From: Whitmania pigra
Lineage: Eukaryota; Annelida; Clitellata; Hirudinida; Haemopidae
NCBI GenBank assembly: GCA_021613335.1
Contig: JAJTWR010000329.1
Span: 1,022,001-1,086,000 of the forward strand
Direction: 5' to 3'
DNA length: 64,000 nucleotides
Shown here piece by piece: positions 53,645 through 64,000 of the stretch (position 1 is its first letter; every line of letters begins with the position of its first letter). The notes beneath the pieces were generated by a model, which was given only the letters and a program-made list of their open reading frames with translations, was not told where the DNA came from and did no database searches. Made by a program: the position numbers and the translations under genes.

Positions 53645-56600
53645 ATGGAAGATGATTTTGTTACCGTTGGATCTGCTTTACCGCAATGCGAAGATGGTTG
53701 ATCTTATAAATGCTTTATTTATATGTCATTTAAGTCACGAAGTTAAATAATCTCTTTTAGAGGATATTCTGAGTCGAAAACCGGTTACCATACATGACCA
53801 GGTAGTAAGAGATGAGCAGGGAAGGATAAGATTTCATGGAGCTTTTACAGGAGGATTTTCAGCCGGCTATTTTAATAGCGTTGATACAAAGGAGGGTTAG
53901 CTATCATGTAATAATGTGCATACCTTAAAGAAATTAATCTGGGTTAAACAAATATGTTGATATCACCAGCATGATTAGGCGCCTTATAAATTAACTGTTA
54001 TTATGATGATAATAGACTAAATTATTGAATTTTCAATAAGAATAGATAAAGGCCCATAAAAAAACCTTTGGATTTGCCTTGGTTTGTGCATGCTTTATTT
54101 GACTGCTTTACTGTTGCTAAAAAGTGAAAATAAATAATGAAGCCAATTCTCATCGTATATTGAATTCAATGCTGAAAATCTATCTTATGAATTAATAACC
54201 AGGCTGGGTGCCTAAGAACTTTAAGTCCTCAAGATCTTCACGGAACCAAGAAAAAAGCTCCCAGAAACCTGAAGATTTTATGGATAATGAAGTAAAACTG
54301 TTCATTACTATTTTTTGATAGTTACTTTTTCATTTCATTCATTGTTCATTATTGACATATTTTTGTAAAAGGATTTTGGGGAGTTTGGCATAGCTCCGAA
54401 GAAGTTGTTTACAAGCAATAAATATCATGGAAGTTCTAAGCACTCCTGGAAAGCTCCCTATGAAAGCACAATACTCTCACTATTTTCCAATTCTCATCTT
54501 CAACGTTGCATCGAACCAGCCAAGTTGACTGTTGGTCAGAAGCTCCTGAGAAAAATAGGATGGAGAACTGCCAATGATAATACCTATGAGGAACCTGAAG
54601 GGGCTGATGTTTTTGGATGTGCTTTACCTCCAAATCTTGTAGCTAAACAGTCATCCAAAAAACCTTCCGTCAACTACCAATCAGATACCATATGCCCGAT
54701 TGATTTTTTAATTCAAAACAACCAGTTTGGACTTGGCTACAAAGGTCTTGCTCCACAAATTGTTGTTCCAAACAGCAGCACCTCAACCAAACAGAACAAA
54801 AGCAAGGGCATAAAAGGACAGGTAAAAAACAACATATTATTCAATATTTGTTTCAGCTAACCAACATTAGAACAATTCTGCAATTTTTTAATTCCTAATA
54901 AAGTTTTATTTTAAATTTAACGGACATGTTAAAAAAAGTTTTGTTTAATTCCATGTACTTGAATTTGTCACGTTGAATCCTTAATTATTAGCATTATTCA
55001 TGCTCTTTCATCTTGCACATTATAACATGGTTTTGAACACGATTGATATGCAGGCTTTCGGTGTTGGAGCACTGGAGGAAGAAGATGATGACATTTATTG
55101 TGGTGATAGTGCTTCCAATTATAACACGGTTTTATACTTGGAGGAAGAGGAAATAGTCCAAAGTCCACTTAAAAATCCTTCGAAAGGTTTGAGGGTTAAA
55201 CTGTGAGTTGTTTCTATTCTCACAATCACTGAACTTATGTTTTTTTAATTGAAATTCAGACAAAAAGGAAAAGGCAGCCATAGATGGATTCAAAAAATCT
55301 TCAGGAAATCCAATAAGAATAAGAGTTTATCTACCTCCTACTATATCTGGTGATTTTATGCTCATTCCAGGGAGTTTGCATCAAAATTTGGTATCCAATC
55401 CCGAGAATGATTCAAGCAAACGTAAACCTGGAAATTCCCATTCAATGAACAGTTTTAAACGAGGAGAAATTTTGGGTGAAATGTCCAAAATAGGTTTGAC
55501 TGTAGTATAGAGCCTTGAGCTTGGTTAAGGCAACAAAAAAACTTGTTCTGAATTACAGGTTCTATATTTGACCTAATCAGTGAAAAGGATAGATTGAAAA
55601 TTGAAGAGGCTAAACAAAAGTATGTACTTTCAAAATCGGGAAGCTCAGAAAAGCATCATGACATGGAGAATTTTGAAACGAGTGGAAGCACAAAAAGCAA
55701 TGACCAAGACGTTACGCATTCCACTGCGGCAACTCCGGGACCTCTTAGTAAAAACAAACATTGCATTAGTCACTTTAATGCAACTTTACAATTGTCAATG
55801 TGAATAGTTGCAGATAATCAGGAGAGTGAAAATGTAACAGAATGGGAGAAGGAGCAGAAAAGAGAGAAATCGACAAAGGCTAGCCATTTTTCCCTCGGAG
55901 TCATGATGGGCAGGTTCACCAAAGCTTCACAGGATGATGATGCACCTCCAGAGCAGGTATTTAAAGGACTATTTTAAATTTCATCCATAAGTTCGTCAGC
56001 ACTCACAATTTTATTTCAGAAAGAGAAAAGTGCAAAGGAGAAGGCAGCTTCCAACAATATGTTTGGTAAATTAACCAGGGAAGTGACAACATGGCACCCA
56101 GCCAAGTTACTGTGTGTGCGCTTCAATGTCGAAGACCCATACCCAGAGTGAGTCCTAGATATACTTTGCCGATGTGCTTTGCTCCAGTGATGGACTTCGG
56201 TCGATAACTCAAAACAGATCTACTATAGTCGGACCTCCAGTGCAAAAGCATTCAAAGCTTTCAATCTTTGATGTTCTCTCTGCTGACGATTTAACTCTAA
56301 GAGAGCCTCAACCTCCAAAGGCAGAATCAGGCAAATATGATTAGATCCAAAGATTTAAAATGAATCTATTTTAACTTTAAAAATATTATTTCCAGGGTCA
56401 AAAACAACGATAAAGCCAGAAGAAAGGACTCCAGCCTCCAAACCGCTGGCCATTCTTGCAACAATCGACCTTAGACCACCATCTGATGAGTCAGAAAACT
56501 TAAATTTAATCCCAGCTGATAGTCAGGATGTCCTGGAAGTGACAAATACAGAAACTAAGGAGGTTTGAACATATCTACAATCAAATTTATAATTATTTGT

Positions 56601-57533
56601 TTTTGTGAAACATGTTTGACAATGAAAACAATAGTTAGCTGATCTAACTAAGGAGGTTTGAACATATCTACAATCAAATTTATAATTATTTGTTTTTGTG
56701 AAACATGTTTGACAATGAAAACAAAAGTTAGCTGATCTAACTAATTAATTGTTCAGTTACTTTTAAGTAATTATTACAATTTCTTGCAGACAGCTACTGC
56801 AGTTGAAAATGGTGGAATGAAAGATATACCTCCTCCAAGTATGGATATCTTCAAGGCAATTTTTGAGGACAATGATGATGATGAAAGTGATAGCACTGAG
56901 GATGAAATAGAAGACCAACAAGAGTCAAATAAGAATGAAGCATTAGAGGGACATCCCCACGGTTGGTACAGAAACAAAATATTAGGAAAGGAAGATTGTA
57001 GGCATCCGGCCGATCATAAATAATAAAATTTCAAAATCCAGTTTCAAGCCAGCTCACTGTCATACCACACGAGAACGTCGAGACTTGTCACAAACAGGAG
57101 AGCACTGCGACAGGCAAGAAAAAACAAAAGAAAGAAAAGCACAAAAAGCATAAGCACTCTCATAAGGTTAATTTAAACTACTGTGTCTTACATTAATATC
57201 AAATAAATTAATTATTGAATTGTTTTCAGTCTAAAAAATCTAAAAAGTCGAAAAAAAGTAGAAGCGACAAGTCGGACGACAGCGGCGAAGAACATCTCCC
57301 CGAGTTATCAAAGCAAGAAAAACACCTTTTATCAAAGTCTGTTTTTTTCTTAAGCAGTAAATACAAAGTAAGGGAATTAATACTTCTAATCATTTCAACA
57401 GGTTGAGAAGCATCAGTTGAAATCAGAGGCGACTGACAAAATTGTGGAATGTCATGAGAGAAGCCATGAAATCAAATTGATCAGATGCAATAAACACCAG
57501 CACTATTTAATGACTACATTGCATCAAAGTTAA
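53645..57533 (+). CDS. GPATCH1: GPATCH1-like spliceosome-associated protein
   Basis: A nuclear G-patch family protein found in spliceosomal complexes. It starts [18 protein letters not shown] (53645). Diagnostic blocks match GPATCH1 throughout: [20 protein letters not shown] (53761-53897), [15 protein letters not shown] and VFGCALPPN (54373-54822), [24 protein letters not shown] (55054-55185), [20 protein letters not shown] (55561), [20 protein letters not shown] with [10 protein letters not shown] (56022-56150), [14 protein letters not shown] (56788-56960), and Lys/His-rich and KKSKKSKK tails (57046-57330). Anomaly: between LLRKIGW and VFGCALPP the glycine-rich G-patch core is replaced by [15 protein letters not shown] within a single continuous exon. 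The intron after KAESG appears to be GC-AG. The last exon is uncertain: either reading through to 57406 or splicing to an exon ending at 57533. Confidence 0.92.
56554..56739 (+). repeat. 93 bp tandem duplication copying a splice donor
   Basis: 56554-56646 and 56647-56739 are nearly identical (I see one difference). Each unit includes the exon end ACTAAGGAG and its GTTTGA donor, so the donor site of GPATCH1's exon ending TETKE exists twice. The very low divergence marks a recent event. Using the second donor would include an in-frame TGA at once. Confidence 0.9.
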
Positions 57534-60500
57534 ATCTGTGAGATTCCTGTTTCTTCTCAGCCTTGTCTTCTTTCTAAAAACATTTCAGTAAATTTTTTGC
57601 ACACCATTGAGAATAAATGTCAATGTAAAAGTTCTTACAGCTTCCTTCCAGAGAAGACCAGCCACTATGAAAGCGAGTCCCACACATGTCGAGCCCAGCA
57701 CAGCTGCCGTGGTGTATATTTGCTTCGATGGCATCACAAAGAGTTGCATTGTCCACCTATTAATGTTATATTAGAAGTTATTCCAGTCCTTTGCTATGAG
57801 CTGGTAAAACTTACATCAAAGGATTATCCAATTTATATGGATTGACAATCAGTTGAGAGTTAGGAACAATTTGTGTCCATATTCTTGACCTCTCCTTCTG
57901 TTATGGCATTTACTTATCATTGCAATAATTTAAATATGGTATTGGAGACAAATACTAGATAACCACCTGAGCATGTCTGTGGGGTAAGGTAATGTTGATC
58001 GTATCAATAAAGTTTGGAGTTTGTCCAAGACCAAAGAGCACAAAAGGCATTTGGAGAGAGAAGTGAGCTGATTGTGTAAGCTGTGTGGCTGTTGACAGTC
58101 AAATAGTTTAAGTTCTGAGCATATCGAGCTAAACAACTTAAGGATGCTTACCACTGCTTTTTAGGGCTTCTCCATTAGTTTTTATAGTTTCACAGAACAC
58201 AGAAATTCCTGGCACATTAACTCCATATGGCTGAATTTAATACATTTAGTTAATTGAATGGACTATAAAACAAATCTTCAGACAACTTAATGAATGACTC
58301 CTTATATGATGAAGACGTGCAAGTATCTACTTAGATCATTTCAAACTACTAAACCTGCAGAATAGTCAATATTGCATCAACAGCATAAGAATAACTAAGC
58401 TGCTATGTTGTCAACCCAATATAGATTTGAGATACCATCATTATCGTTCTTATCATTATGACATTGATGTGCTATTTATTATTTCTCACCTTTTTATCTG
58501 AAAGTGGAAATTTTTCTAGCAAACCACTTGTGACTGAAAACATTGAACCGCTATTAACATTAAGATTTGTGCATGTCCATATTTGTATTTAGCTGATTGT
58601 TTGAGTGCCTTACATATCAGAACAGGATGTGAGCGCACTTTTTGATCACTGCCATTTACGTGGTGGCCCAACCAAGGGTGCTCCTTGGCAAAGCAATCTG
58701 GGTAGTGAACACGATACATCACTATTACCATTGCTACCACGAGCAGAATGCAACCCTTTTAGTTAACCTGCACACCATAGCACTTATTTTTTAGTGCCTG
58801 GAATTAAACACTAACAGCAAAATTTATAATCACATATATTCTAAGAAAGCTTGATGTCTTTGCTTGTAGATAGCTACCTGTGATTTTTAAGAAGCAGGTA
58901 TCAGCTGCAATAATGTTTTTGAGAAGCAAGAGTCTAATCTGTGTGTTATCGTTCTGGGCAACCGATGTCAGTAATATATCTAAAGAACCCTGGACAAAAT
59001 GTTAGCAAATATTATTACAATAAATCAAAGCACACTTTTATAGTCATCATGATGAAACCCCTAAGATACTCACATCTTCCAAATAATCATAGAAAGCAGC
59101 CAAATGTACATCTCCGTGGACCTCAGGGAGCTCCTTAGCCTCCAACATCCTCCCATAAAGTGAGCATACTTTATCTGAACTACAGGGGACATTCCTCAGC
59201 AGTAGAGGAATATGGTGGCTGTAAAGTAATTTTGGTAATTGAGAAAGCTTCTATTTTTGGTCATGATTAAAAACCAACTCGTCCTTCTTGACGACAGTCA
59301 AAACATCTAAATAGCCATCGCTATCGTAATCTCCAACTATCAAGGTCGGTGGTATTTTGAAAATAACATTTTGCTTTGTGGTGATAGAATTTGTACTGTC
59401 GAACTTGAGCGGAGGAGGCAATTCAAAAAGAGTGTGCCACTGTTGTTGGAAAGCATATAATTAGTTCTACTTATAGAAATAAATAGTCCACATTGTTAAA
59501 CCTAACAGTTTTGTTAAAGTAAACTTTAATTTCTTTGCCATTAGGAGCCAGGTGATCAATCAATCCATCCTGATCTGAAAAACAAAATCCCAACAAACTG
59601 AACCACTTTCAAAGAAATTGTTTCAGAAATGAAAAGTTAGTTGGTATACTTGATTCACAAAAATAGCAATCAACTCAAATCTGAGATTTGTCATCACAAA
59701 TTGTTTTCAACATACTTAGATCTCCAAAGGAAGACTGTCCTACTTCAAGCTTGTTATTAATTTCATAGGATGCAAATTTTGAATACTGTTAAAACATAAG
59801 CTGTCTCACTTCACTTTATCACAGAAAGTACAAAACTATAGACTTACATCATTGTCAGTGAAAATATGATATTCTCCATTTTTCATGGTCATCACCAAAT
59901 CTTTAAGAACAAAGATAGATTCAGAATGCATTATGTGTTAAACGAATACATCTCAAAACATCATGCACCCCTAATTATCAAATAAGTTGTACCTATATTT
60001 GCTGAGAATGTAACATTGACAAATGCACTGGAATGAGGGTTTGCTAGGTGCCCTGTAGATGGGAAGGTAACTTTTTCAAAGGTTTGGTTGTGTGAAGATA
60101 GAAAAACAGATTGATTTCCTCCAGTCTCCTCAACCAACAAGTCAGGCAAACCATCACCATTAAATCTGTTTAAATGAATGTTTAGTCATTTTAGTTTCTA
60201 GAGCAGTTAGTAATTACTGAATAATAATAATAATAATACTCAAACCCACTCAAACAAAATGGGCTCATCTGTGATTTGGACATCCAGCTGACTATGTTGA
60301 ACTAGCAAATAGCAACAAATCTCTTAAAAATGAACAAGTTTGATTAATTAGAAATTATCCTAACCTAATCCTTCTGCAGAACCCCAGTATATAACAAGCT
60401 TAGTGCCTTCTAAAGAATTAATAATGCATAAGATTTCCAGAAATCCATCACCATCAAAGTCAGTAAGCATTAATCCAGCAATAAAGCTTGAAGTCCCAAA

Positions 60501-60962
60501 AGAATCAGGATTTGTTTGAATAACTGTGTCTTTATAAAACCTTCCATCTCCATTTGAGAGCCAAACATCAACATTTTGACCTTTAACATAAAGAATAAAA
60601 TTAATAAAGCTTCTTCATCAATCCAATTATTGACAATAATATTAATGATTGTCAATGGTTGTTAATTATTCAATAATATGTAGTTAACGCATTCCAAACA
60701 ACTTAATATACACATTAATTAACCAAAAAACAGTGTAACTGTGCATTTCTTGTTGAAATTTGTTCAAAAATGATTAATGCTAAAATATCTCGCCTTGCTT
60801 TGAAATCACGAATACGTCTACTCTTTTGTCTGCATTAAAATCTCCAAACCCTGCCAAAACACCATCCGTTTCGTTGAATATTTCTTTAAGCACAAAAGAC
60901 TGCTCAGACGAAAAAGATATGGAAACCAGACCAAACAACGTGAACCCGAAAACTCCAATCAT
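57514..60962 (-). CDS. ITFG1: ITFG1 (T-cell immunomodulatory protein homologue)
   Basis: A type I membrane protein with FG-GAP beta-propeller repeats. The start is probably MIGVFGFTLFGLVSISFSSE at 60962, a signal peptide; an upstream in-frame ATG exists at 61034. Propeller repeats with calcium-loop-like motifs: GFGDFNADKRVDVFV (60840), MLTDFDGDGFLEILCI (60440), FNGDGLPDLLVEETGGNQSV (60100-60165), DQDGLIDHLAPNGKE (59545), GDYDSDGYLDVLTVVKK (59290-59340), and AAFYDYLED|GSLDILLTSVA (58950-59100). Later exons read QSAHFSLQMPFVLFGLGQTP (about 57990-58080). The membrane segment is TAAVLGSTCVGLAFIVAGLL (57640-57720), and the last exon encodes [19 protein letters not shown] and a stop at 57514. That C-terminus is nearly the same as vertebrate ITFG1 (HRFHFDAM). 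Several N-glycosylation sequons are present in the luminal part. Confidence 0.93.
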
Positions 60963-61034
60963 CCTGCCCGACCAGTTTAAATTTAATCTATCAACAGATA
61001 ACCTTTGACGAACAGCGCAATGCGTATTTAACAT

Positions 61035-61350
61035 CGCATTAGTTGTGGTATTTAAATTAAATCCTTTGTAGAGTCGTCTTTACCTGGTTAGAAAACGAGA
61101 TTTAAGTCAGGAGATGTTTAACGTTGAAAATGACAAAGCAGACAATATCTATGAATTTAATATTTTATAATTCAATTGAATTATTGATAAAATTACTTTT
61201 ATTTTGTGGAATTTCTGTTAATTTCTATCTCTTTCATACTTCTCTCATTTCATTTCTGGAAGACCCTGGAAATTCTTTACATTCATGATGCAACCGGTGC
61301 CAAAATCTTTTATCAATGACCAAACGATTTTCTTAAAAACGGCACTACTA
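61035..61350. other. ITFG1 upstream region
   Basis: Sequence upstream of the ITFG1 start. No promoter motif recognised; no other gene. Confidence 0.35.
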
Positions 61351-61351
61351 T

Positions 61352-61735
61352 CGTGTTTCCCAGAAAATATGACAGTGCCTTATAATAATTTTTGCTCAAA
61401 AAGGCGCGCTAGGGCTTGTTTTTAGGGGGTGTCATATTTTCATTATCAACAACGCACCAGCATTCGCATTTATTCATATTACAGAAATTATTGAGCTGCT
61501 AGAGGCAAGGGGCATGATTTTAATAATTTATTAATAAAAGTAATATTATACAATAATGTTAGAAAACCCTTCAATTAGAGATTTTTTAAAAATTATATGT
61601 CAATTTCTTCAGGACCACCATTATAAATGTCGAGACTCTTAATTCCTGCTTGAATTTCTGACGACGATGCTGAGTGTCTACGTTGTCATGAGAAATTCAT
61701 CAATTCTGGAGAGGATTGGATTCAAATTCAACCAG
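61352..61735. mobile_element. Decayed relative of the 30620 TIR element
   Basis: It begins ATCGTGTTTCCCAGAAAATA, a degraded form of the CCGTGTTTCCCCGAAAATAA terminus. It then follows the 30620 element in order: 'cagtgccttat', 'ctagggcttgtttttaggggg', 'atgattttaataatttatta' and 'aatgttagaaaaccc'. The right end is not identifiable. Confidence 0.7.
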
Positions 61736-61870
61736 TGATCTCACGTCGAATGAACAAGTTCTAATAACGTTGACTATGTTTGTAATTTATGTGTTAGTTA
61801 AATTTATATTGAACTGTTGAACTTTTGTTGTTATGACTCGTTAGCAAGTGAGTAAATTTTATTAAAAATA

Positions 61871-62625
61871 CAGTCGAACCCGGTTATGTCGCCGGCCTAG
61901 GAGTTTGCCAAAAAGCATCGAGATAACTGAAAATCAATATGGCGACTGTATATTAACATGTGCTTGCAATTTCTTGATGTACTTAATGTGCGTTAATAAA
62001 TAAGAATGCACATGCACATGTTTTTAATGATTTTTTTGTACACACCAGCAATTGATAACATTACATACGCATTTGCTAACAAAAGGCCTATGAAGGCTTA
62101 GGTTGGAGCTTACTTATTGTGTAAGGTGGGAGGTAAAAAACTTAATGGTCTTGAGACCAGGAACATCCGGATGAACTCCACAGTTGTCCAAGATTCTTTT
62201 TTTTCTGCTTTCTGTCCCACTTTTACGATTTTTTTTACTGGATCAAATACAGATTTCTCGTACATTTGCTTTGTCAACAGCCTTCATTTTCCATCCTGAA
62301 ATGGTATTTGCGGGAATGTCATGTTGACAACTAAGGTCTGCTGGTTTTGTTCCTTTTTCTAGCTGCAGTATAATTCCATACTTTTTTTTCTATTGACTGA
62401 TTATCCAGTTTTCTCTTAACACCTCCAGACATTTTAGAACGAAAAAAAATAAACACAATAACGTGTTACCTCTCAGACAAAATCAGCAACAGTGAATTGG
62501 GTTTGGCGAAATAAAGGAATCAACATAACCGACATATAACGTGGGAATTTGGCGGTTACACTTCAAAAGAGTCGATTTAATAGGGTTTGGCTAGTTAACC
62601 GAGGTCGAGATAAGCGGGTTCCTCC
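61871..62625 (-). mobile_element. Pogo/Tigger-like transposon relic
   Basis: The left end, CAGTCGAACCCGGTTATGTC, and the right end, reverse complemented GGAGGAACCCGCTTATCTCG, are imperfect inverted repeats flanked by TA. On the minus strand, starting near 62433, the sequence reads MSGGVKRKLDNQSIEKK and then, after a frameshift, LEKGTKPADLSCQHDIPANT and ISGWK, the N-terminal helix-turn-helix of CENP-B/Tigger transposases. Further along, LDNCGVHPDVPGL resembles the catalytic 'DNC..HP' region. Stops and frameshifts show it is dead. Confidence 0.75.
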
Positions 62626-64000
62626 TAGATATTATCCTAAGTAGTCCCTACCAAAGTCGTAAAACGGGTAGTGGTATTTTTCAGTCTTTTGTATATAAAC
62701 GCCAAGTTTAATACTTCATACATATCCGTCCTAATCATCTAGTCATGAAATGTTATTAAAATACACACATACACTATTTCATACATATTGCAAAATGAAA
62801 TGAGCAGGCACGGTCTACCAAGTAGATTTTCATAACATTAATATTATCTATAAGCGATGTAAAGCGATTTTTAGTCTTTAGCCATTTTTTATTTAATATG
62901 GTGGACATGTAAGGTTTTGCAGACAGTTGGAATTTTAGCGTAAAATTACGTCATACGTAATGCTTCAGCGATACGACTTTGGCACCTGCCTCTCCGAGAT
63001 TAGGGAGCTTATTGCCCCGCGTGTGTTTCACTATTCTATCCAAAATTTTGGACCCTCAACTTAAAATAGTCAAAAATTGTATCTGGTAATCAGTAACCAG
63101 TGAAGCTATGTAAATGATTGTGGGATTGCCTTGACATCCGATCATGATATTTATAAATTTACAAACAAATTTCAACAAATAACAGAGAGCGAGAGGACAA
63201 CATCGACTCAAAGGTATTGCTAGGGCGACTAATAATTTAGCTTCCTCCTCAACATTATTAATTTGGTATAAAAATTTGATAATTCGACACCCTCTCCCCA
63301 TTCAATTATCAAATTAGCCCGCTCCTATATGTACGAACTTAAGATAACTTGTAGGTGATACAAAGTTCACCGGGTCCTCTAGTTTTTACAATAATATATA
63401 ATACTGACGTAGAGAGAAAGACATTATTCGCTAATCTGATCCACCCATTTCAGTCCTTAAAGTAATCTCATTTACCATTTCCTACAGAAATTTTATTGTC
63501 ACTGTAGATGAGTGTAAAATATGAACTTGAAAATTATCTGCATAAGTTTAACAAATTACAGGATATTATTTTGGGGTGGAAGTATATTAACATTCTGTGA
63601 ATAACGAGATTATTTCGACGATTTCAGTTTCAAAGGCGATTGTACTGTAATACCGAGTCACCCCGCCAGAGTAGCCGAAGTACCCTTATTTCACAAAAAT
63701 CAGTTTTACACCAGTGGAGGATCTAGCAAAACCAAACATCGGTAACCAGCTAATGATAGCTAAACTGGCGAACGCCTGCTTTTTCGTAACAGATACTATT
63801 TTTGTAGACTGCATCTTTACATATTCGAATCGTTATTAATTTAAGCAATCTAACAAAAGATATGCACATAGATAAAATTAAAATAAAATATGTAGGATAA
63901 TTATGCTCATTCAATGTTTTAGTAATATTTGAAATATTTATTTCCTAGGTCATATTTTACTTTATAAATAATTGTAAATATTTTAAAAGTATATTATTAG
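62626..64000. other. Intergenic, nothing recognised
   Basis: AT-rich DNA to the window edge. A minus-strand 81-codon frame (63056-63301) has hydrophobic stretches but no family resemblance or start context. No RNA gene or repeat recognised. Confidence 0.45.

Noticed and set aside
62117..62299. Plus-strand 60-codon frame
   Set aside because: Antisense shadow of the decayed Tigger-like transposase read on the minus strand.

Overview
This window is nuclear DNA from an animal. It is AT-rich. Most genes are split by short introns (usually 60-400 bp) with GT-AG boundaries; one intron looks GC-AG. The predicted proteins match animal families along their whole length: DOT1L, ribonucleotide reductase R2, a DHHC palmitoyltransferase, an SLC17 transporter, CNOT10, an ankyrin/CAP-Gly protein of the CLIP3/CLIP4 type, CADPS/CAPS, GPATCH1 and ITFG1. 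CADPS points to regulated dense-core-vesicle secretion. The fast-evolving proteins differ strongly from vertebrate ones, and short introns and many degraded DNA transposons are interspersed. This fits an early-branching or fast-evolving animal lineage. I cannot name the species. There is no operon, CRISPR array or other bacterial feature.

Layout. 1-2.9 kb: intergenic DNA with one MITE and possible weak coding fragments. 2.9-5.0 kb (-): DHHC palmitoyltransferase. 5.9-12.2 kb (-): DOT1L with one very large last exon. 13.4-16.3 kb (-): ribonucleotide reductase R2, with a TATA box and an E2F-type site just upstream. 16.4-26.2 kb: a transposon- and pseudogene-rich island holding a hAT relic, duplicated and broken filamin repeats, a TA-flanked element with a second inverted-repeat element nested inside it, and MITEs. 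26.3-27.3 kb (-): an unassigned putative gene. 27.5-28.65 kb (+): an intronless gene with a PTB-like N-terminus. 28.7-32.1 kb: repeats, including a complete 1.03 kb TIR element. 32.1-35.2 kb (+): SLC17/sialin-like transporter. 35.7-39.7 kb (-): CNOT10. 40.5-44.1 kb (+): CLIP-like protein. 45.1-51.2 kb (-): CADPS. 51.2-53.6 kb: no assigned gene. 53.6-57.5 kb (+): GPATCH1. 57.5-61.0 kb (-): ITFG1, convergent with GPATCH1. 61.0-64 kb: two more transposon relics and unannotated DNA.

The genes are housekeeping or cell-biological and do not form one pathway. The arrangement is head-to-head (CNOT10/CLIP; unassigned gene/PTB-like gene) or convergent (SLC17/CNOT10, CLIP/CADPS, GPATCH1/ITFG1). I did not find a clear new multi-gene system. 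The observations I rate highest are the loss of the glycine-rich core of the G-patch in GPATCH1, repeated hydrophobic motifs in the DOT1L tail that resemble AF9/ENL-binding sites, small tandem duplications that copy splice sites in two genes, the E2F/TATA arrangement at the R2 gene, and the nested transposon whose inner element carries an unidentified reading frame.
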